Part shown: positions 59,573-64,000 of the stretch, in pieces
Numbering within the stretch: the first letter of the stretch is position 1
Layout of the letters: every line of letters starts with the position of its first letter
Source of the DNA: Tragulus kanchil
Lineage: Eukaryota; Chordata; Mammalia; Artiodactyla; Tragulidae
DNA length: 64,000 bases
Reading direction: 5' to 3'
NCBI GenBank assembly: GCA_022376925.1
Contig: JAIOJX010000006.1
Location: 63,015,394 to 63,079,393 of the forward strand
The notes under the pieces: generated by a model
What the model was told of the DNA's origin: nothing
What the model saw: only the letters and a program-made list of their open reading frames with translations
Database searches by the model: none
Program-made: the position numbers and the translations under genes

Positions 59573-59790
59573 TGGACATGTATTTTAAGATAGAGATGAA
59601 TGAATAATCTGCTTTTATTAATTGCCCAAATTCCTAACCCTAACGTTAGTAAGCAAATTGGAAAAATTCAGTGGAATTGATTCTAAATAGCCCTTGTGAA
59701 GGATAGGGTATGTGTGTGCGAAGTTTGCAATTTTAAAGCAAGATCATCAGAGAGAAATCTTACTTAGGTGTTAACATTTGAGCCACACTT

Positions 59791-59994
59791 ACGTCTCAGT
59801 GGTAATGAATCTGCTTGCCAATGCAGGAAACGCAGGAAACACAGGTTCAATCTCTGAGTTGGGAAGGTCCCCTAGAAGAGAAAATGCAATCCACTCCAGT
59901 GTTCTTATCTGGAGAATCCCATGGACAAAGGAGCCTGGTGGGCTGTAGTCCAGGGGTCACAAAGAGTTCGACATAATTGAGCATGCATGAAAGG
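59791..59994 (+). mobile_element. Bov-tA SINE (third appearance)
   Basis: Copy of 58645-58848 through duplication 21. Confidence 0.9.
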
Positions 59995-60449
59995 GTTAAA
60001 GAAGTAAGTCATGCCAGTTTCATGAAGAAGAGTGTTGTGAGCAGAGAGAAAAGCAAGAGCAAAGTCTCTGAACAAGGGGCTGTGTCCTAGGAAATAAAGA
60101 TCTGAGTGGCAGAGAGTTAAAATTATGGTGGGAAAACTATAGGAGATGAGATCAAAGGGATACCCGTGGGTCAGATCAATAAAACCTTTTGGCCCACTAA
60201 ATGCTTTGGGTTTTACTCTGGTGAGATGAAAACCACTGAAGAGTCTGAACAGAAAAGTTTTGTGTTATGAACTTTTCAGGATCCTTCTGGCAAACTGTAT
60301 TGTGTGAATAAATTGAAGAGGATGCAAGGGATAAATTCAGAAAAACAACTAGAAGGCTACTGCAGTAATCAAGGCAAGAGAAATAATGGCGACATAGTCA
60401 AGCATGTAAGAATGAAAGTGGTGAGAAGTGGTCTGATTCTGGACATTTT

Positions 60450-60718
60450 TAAAAAAAATTTTGACCTCTTTTATTGGTCCTTCATTTATGTATTTTCACC
60501 CATCTTAATTCTTTAGCTTGTGTGGGCCTCCCATCTCAGTGGCCTCTCTGGCTGCAGAGCACCAGCTCTGGGCACATGCACTCCAGATTTGGCTAGTAAT
60601 TGGACACACTGGTCCAGCTGCTCCACAGCATATGGGATCTACCCGTGCCAGGAATTGAACTGGTGCCCCTTGCACTGCAAGGCAAACTCTTTACCCACTG
60701 GACCACCAGGGAAGCCCC
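60450..60718 (-). mobile_element. CHR-type SINE in L2 (copy B)
   Basis: Same insertion as at 59304-59572, repeated by duplication 21. Confidence 0.9.
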
Positions 60719-60944
60719 TGGACATGTATTTTAAGATAGAGATGAATGAATAATCTGCTTTTATTAATTGCCCAAATTCCTAACCCTAACGTTAGTAAGC
60801 AAATTGGAAAAATTCAGTGGAATTGATTCTAAATAGCCCTTGTAAACTGGACTTATACTTTTTTTAAAATAAAATTTTAATACTAAAGAATTTTATTAAC
60901 AGATAGAAATTTCCCTTTTCCACCTGAGCAGCAAGATGGGGTAG

Positions 60945-61165
60945 TCAGTCACATGAATCAATTGCTATGGACATGGGCTCTGAAGTAGGGTAAATCTGGG
61001 CTTGGTTGCATCCTAATGCTTTCATTTATAAGCAGCATGACTCAGTCCAGTAACTCAGAGGCTCTTTGTTCTCATGTGTAGGAATGTTTGTGTAATTAAA
61101 TGAAATAATGGGTGTAAAATGTCCAGTATAATACCTGGCACGTAGTAAATACACATTTAAATTAG
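60945..61165 (+). mobile_element. MIR SINE
   Basis: 'gacatgggctctgaagtagg', 'aatgaaataatgggtgtaaa' and 'tataatacctggcacgtagt' follow the MIR order. Present once. Confidence 0.7.
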
Positions 61166-61402
61166 TACTGTTTCCTTCTTCTCTTTCCAACATAGCTCTC
61201 TGCCAGACAAATACAAATACAAATACCAATCTTAAATGTGCCTAGTGTCAATTTGATAATTAAAGAAAATGCATGCCACAAACAGGAGAATAGTACAAAT
61301 TAATTATTGTCATGGCATATGTACCTGGGGAAAACAGTTGAATCTGATAAGAACTATCCTATCTAGTTTTTTATCAAAATTAATAATTTTAAATAGCCCT
61401 GG
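61166..61402. other. Unassigned AT-rich sequence
   Basis: No feature recognised. Degraded words of 61296-61345 reappear at about 62485-62515 in the linker of duplication 22. Confidence 0.4.
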
Positions 61403-63597
61403 TGTTTTCTAATGACTCAGAAGTAGAACTGGCTCACAAAGAATTTCATAAACTTTAATTCATTTTCTTCTGGAATAAAGATTCTTTTTCCTGAACACAA
61501 AGATCTCAGAAAGGTAAAAAAAAAAAAAAAAAAAACAAAGTTTAAGTGACTTGTGGTGCATTTGGGAAATTATGCTGTTTTTTTTTTTTTTTTTCCATTC
61601 TGGGAATAAATTAAGAAAATATGCCAGCCACTACTCAAAAAAAGCCAAACCCCTAAGACTCAGACCTCAGCAATTTCCTCTTGCATTTATACATATACCA
61701 CATTCAGATACCTCTCTCCTCTCTACCATTCATAAGCATTCCCTGAGGAAATGTAACTCTTATGTCCCCATTTTATTTGGCTCAGGTGATTTTTAGAATG
61801 TCATACCAGAACAACTTCTTATTCTGTACTTTTCCTTTTCAAAACTCCTGTTAGGTAGCTATGTTCCTATTATACTGAGATAACAAATTAATAGAAGAAA
61901 AATAATTTATTTAGTCTTTTTTTTTTTTCCTACACATACTCAAAAAGCTTGGACAAAGATTTCTGCCCCGATTACTAATACTAGGACCTCTAAGCATCAC
62001 TTTCAAGATCGTCACCATGTTTATTCCTTTTCTGACTAAGTATATCAGTTTCCTGTTGTGATGGGCCCTCCCACTGCAACCAGGTGAATCTGCTGTCTAT
62101 CCTATTATGCATGGCTCATCCCTCTTTCCTTTTACTCATCTTACTGATGACACATTAGCCTAAATTTCTTCCTTATGTCTCTGCTTCATGTCATTTCCTT
62201 CCTTGTTTCAAACACTTTCTCTCTAGGTGACCTCTCCAGTTCCCAGACTTATCTGCGCCTAATACTTCCAGTAACTCCTTAGAATATATGCATCTATATT
62301 TAAATGATGCTGAGACTTTCTTAACACACCAAGAAATTGCTGCTTCTAGTGCAGAATTTTGGGGCTGGAATGCATCTTAGAGGCTATCTACTGTAACTCT
62401 TTCCTTTCTCATATAAAGAAGGCTGAGGTTGAGAGATCTTAACTGGTGGGCAAAACCCTCCATGACTCCTTGCCAAACAGGATATCAAATTAATTATTTA
62501 TGATTTACCTGGGAAAAATTAACTGTAGATGTTTTCTAATGACTCAGAAGTAGAACTGGCTCACAAAGAATTTCATAACTTTAATTCATTTTCTTCGAAT
62601 AAAGATTTTTTCCTGTCACAAAGATTTCATAAATTGAATAAAAAACACAAAGATCTCAGAAAGGTAAAAAAAAAAAAAAAAAAAAAACAAAGTTTAAGTG
62701 ACTTGTGGTGCATTTGGGAAATTATGCTGTTTTTTTTTTTTTTTTCCATTCTGGGAATAAATTAAGAAAATATGCCAGCCACTACTCAAAAAAAGCCAAA
62801 CCCCTAAGACTCAGACCTCAGCAATTTCCTCTTGCATTTATACATATACCACATTCAGATACCTCTCTCCTCTCTACCATTCATAAGCATTCCCTGAGGA
62901 AATGTAACTCTTATGTCCCCATTTTATTTGGCTCAGGTGATTTTTAGAATGTCATACCAGAACAACTTCTTATTCTGTACTTTTCCTTTTCAAAACTCCT
63001 GTTAGGTAGCTATGTTCCTATTATACTGAGATAACAAATTAATAGAAGAAAAATAATTTATTTAGTCTTTTTTTTTTTTCCTACACATACTCAAAAAGCT
63101 TGGACAAAGATTTCTGCCCCGATTACTAATACTAGGACCTCTAAGCATCACTTTCAAGATCGTCACCATGTTTATTCCTTTTCTGACTAAGTATATCAGT
63201 TTCCTGTTGTGATGGGCCCTCCCACTGCAACCAGGTGAATCTGCTGTCTATCCTATTATGCATGGCTCATCCCTCTTTCCTTTTACTCATCTTACTGATG
63301 ACACATTAGCCTAAATTTCTTCCTTATGTCTCTGCTTCATGTCATTTCCTTCCTTGTTTCAAACACTTTCTCTCTAGGTGACCTCTCCAGTTCCCAGACT
63401 TATCTGCGCCTAATACTTCCAGTAACTCCTTAGAATATATGCATCTATATTTAAATGATGCTGAGACTTTCTTAACACACCAAGAAATTGCTGCTTCTAG
63501 TGCAGAATTTTGGGGCTGGAATGCATCTTAGAGGCTATCTACTGTAACTCTTTCCTTTCTCATATAAAGAAGGCTGAGGTTGAGAGATCTTAACTGG
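61403..63597. repeat. Tandem near-identical duplication 22 (61403-62446 / 62530-63597)
   Basis: The offset changes from 1127 to 1154 within the first 120 bases, because the head of copy B has many small indels and a 27-base gain. The 83-base linker is informative. Its left part is a degraded form of the sequence after copy B ('ccatgactcctt' for 'tcatgactcctg'). Its right part is a degraded form of the sequence before copy A ('caaattaattattt'). Confidence 0.93.
62375..62446 (-). mobile_element. Possible MIR or MER5-like remnant
   Basis: 'ctggaatgcatcttagaggc', 'atctactgtaactctttcc' and 'gaaggctgaggttgagagat' resemble the old-mammalian 'rule' of a DNA transposon or MIR. Also at 63525-63597. 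The family is uncertain. Confidence 0.4.
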
Positions 63598-63621
63598 CTT
63601 GGGACAAAAACTCCAGTCTCA

Positions 63622-63841
63622 TGACTCCTGCTGCTTAGTAGCTTCAGTTATGTCTGAATCTGTGTGACCCTATGGACTGTAGTCCACTAGGTTCCTCTGT
63701 CCATGGAGTCCTCCAGGCAAGAATACTGGAGTAGGAGTAGGTTGTTTTGCTCTCCTCCAGAGGATCTTCCCAAACCAGGCATTGAACCTGGGTCTCCTGC
63801 AATGAGGCTGATTCTTTACCACTAAGCCACCAGGGAAGCCC
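63622..63841 (-). mobile_element. Bov-tA SINE, minus strand
   Basis: 'gtgtgaccctatggactgta', 'ctctgtccatggagtcctcc', 'attgaacctgggtctcctgc' and 'ccactaagccaccagggaag' give the full element in reverse. Present once. Confidence 0.92.
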
Positions 63842-64000
63842 CTTTCCTGACTTCTAGTCCTGGAGTTCTACCACCCCTGTGCTCTATTTAAAGTTACCTC
63901 CCTGCCTCAACACAGTTGTTTTAACCTGATTACTAGCACAACTCACTACATTAGAGTTTCATATTATATTAGAGTTTCTATCTTCTGACACCTTACTAGC
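63842..64000. other. Window end, unassigned
   Basis: Contains a short direct repeat ('attagagtttc' twice, about 63950-63980). Nothing else recognised. Confidence 0.5.

Larger units (their letters stand above)
57010..59650 (-). mobile_element. L2 element, minus strand, with nested SINEs
   Basis: The antisense L2 runs through 'cagacactgttctacgtact', 'gcaagagcaaagtctctgaa', 'aaatgctttgggttttactc', 'ggatccttctggcaaactgt', 'ggctactgcagtaatcaagg' and 'agtggtctgattctgg'. Two CHR SINEs and one Bov-tA interrupt it. Duplications 20 and 21 repeat parts. Confidence 0.78.
58551..60843. repeat. Tandem near-identical duplication 21 (58551-59695 / 59697-60843)
   Basis: Offset 1146. Seamless join: 'aaatagcccttgtgaaggat' at the join against 'aaatagcccttgtaaactgg' after copy B. 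One substitution ('gaggaggcaagg' against 'gaggatgcaagg'). Confidence 0.93.

Noticed and set aside
126..62947. More than one hundred open reading frames of 60-180 codons
   Set aside because: Nearly all are chance frames in L1, L2, BovB, SINE or pseudogene sequence. Most appear twice because of the duplications, and many change length between copies through single-base indels. None shows splice sites, codon bias or a domain beyond retrotransposon and DDX19B remnants.
45..63597. A genuine array of tandem gene or satellite repeats
   Set aside because: Units differ completely in content, always number two, and have degraded joins. A satellite or gene cluster would repeat one unit.
45..63597. CRISPR-like or phage-defence repeat system
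   Set aside because: The direct repeats are about 1.1 kb, not short repeats with spacers. The host is clearly a mammal.

Overview
This window is repeat-rich nuclear DNA from a ruminant, most likely a bovid. The diagnosis rests on two sequence families seen together. One is 3' pieces of the BovB (RTE) retrotransposon. The other is Bov-tA SINEs, each with a tRNA-derived head fused to a BovB-derived tail. Cetartiodactyl CHR-type tRNA SINEs, old L1, L2 and MIR copies fill most of the remainder. I found no intact protein-coding gene, no convincing spliced exon, no RNA gene and no CRISPR. Nothing suggests bacterial DNA. The species cannot be fixed from the sequence alone.

The dominant structure is not a gene. 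Twenty-two times in 64 kb, a segment of about 1.03-1.20 kb is followed at once by a near-identical second copy. The copies carry unrelated sequence (L1, L2, BovB, SINEs, unique DNA), so no single repeat family explains them. At most joins the last tens of bases of copy A are a shortened, error-rich version of what follows copy B, or the head of copy B is a degraded version of what precedes copy A. Where neighbouring overlaps run into each other, part of the sequence appears three times. This fits contig ends of about 1.1 kb that overlap in reality but were joined end to end (false duplication, possibly with haplotype differences). Summing the offsets gives about 24.9 kb of excess, so the true locus is about 39 kb.

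Layout, reading through the duplications. 1-5.2 kb: L1 3' end, L2, MIR and a CHR SINE. 5.1-11.1 kb: a minus-strand processed pseudogene of the DEAD-box RNA helicase DDX19B with its probable 3' UTR. 11.6-13.4 kb: BovB, minus strand. 12.3-18.6 kb: one old minus-strand L1 interrupted by one Bov-tA and three CHR SINEs. 18.7-22.9 kb: a long plus-strand L2 with a CHR insertion. 23-28 kb: mostly unassigned. 28.8-32.5 kb: plus-strand L1 ORF2/3' UTR split by an unassigned insertion. 32.5-35.3 kb: nothing recognised. 35.3-41 kb: Bov-tA, BovB, L2, BovB. 41-44 kb: a possible LTR-like block, then minus-strand L2 with a microsatellite. 44.4-47.3 kb: MIR, L2, Bov-tA and BovB. 47.3-51.5 kb: L1 3' UTR, AT-rich repeat, MIR and an L1M-type 3' end. 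51.7-55.7 kb: Bov-tA and CHR SINEs. 57-60.8 kb: minus-strand L2 with nested SINEs. 60.9-64 kb: MIR, unassigned sequence and Bov-tA.

No genes here work together. The readable biology is a fossil record: retrocopies and retrotransposons whose nesting gives relative ages. Repeat family names come from recognition of consensus motifs, not from a database search, and element boundaries are accurate to about 10-30 bases unless a target-site duplication is given.
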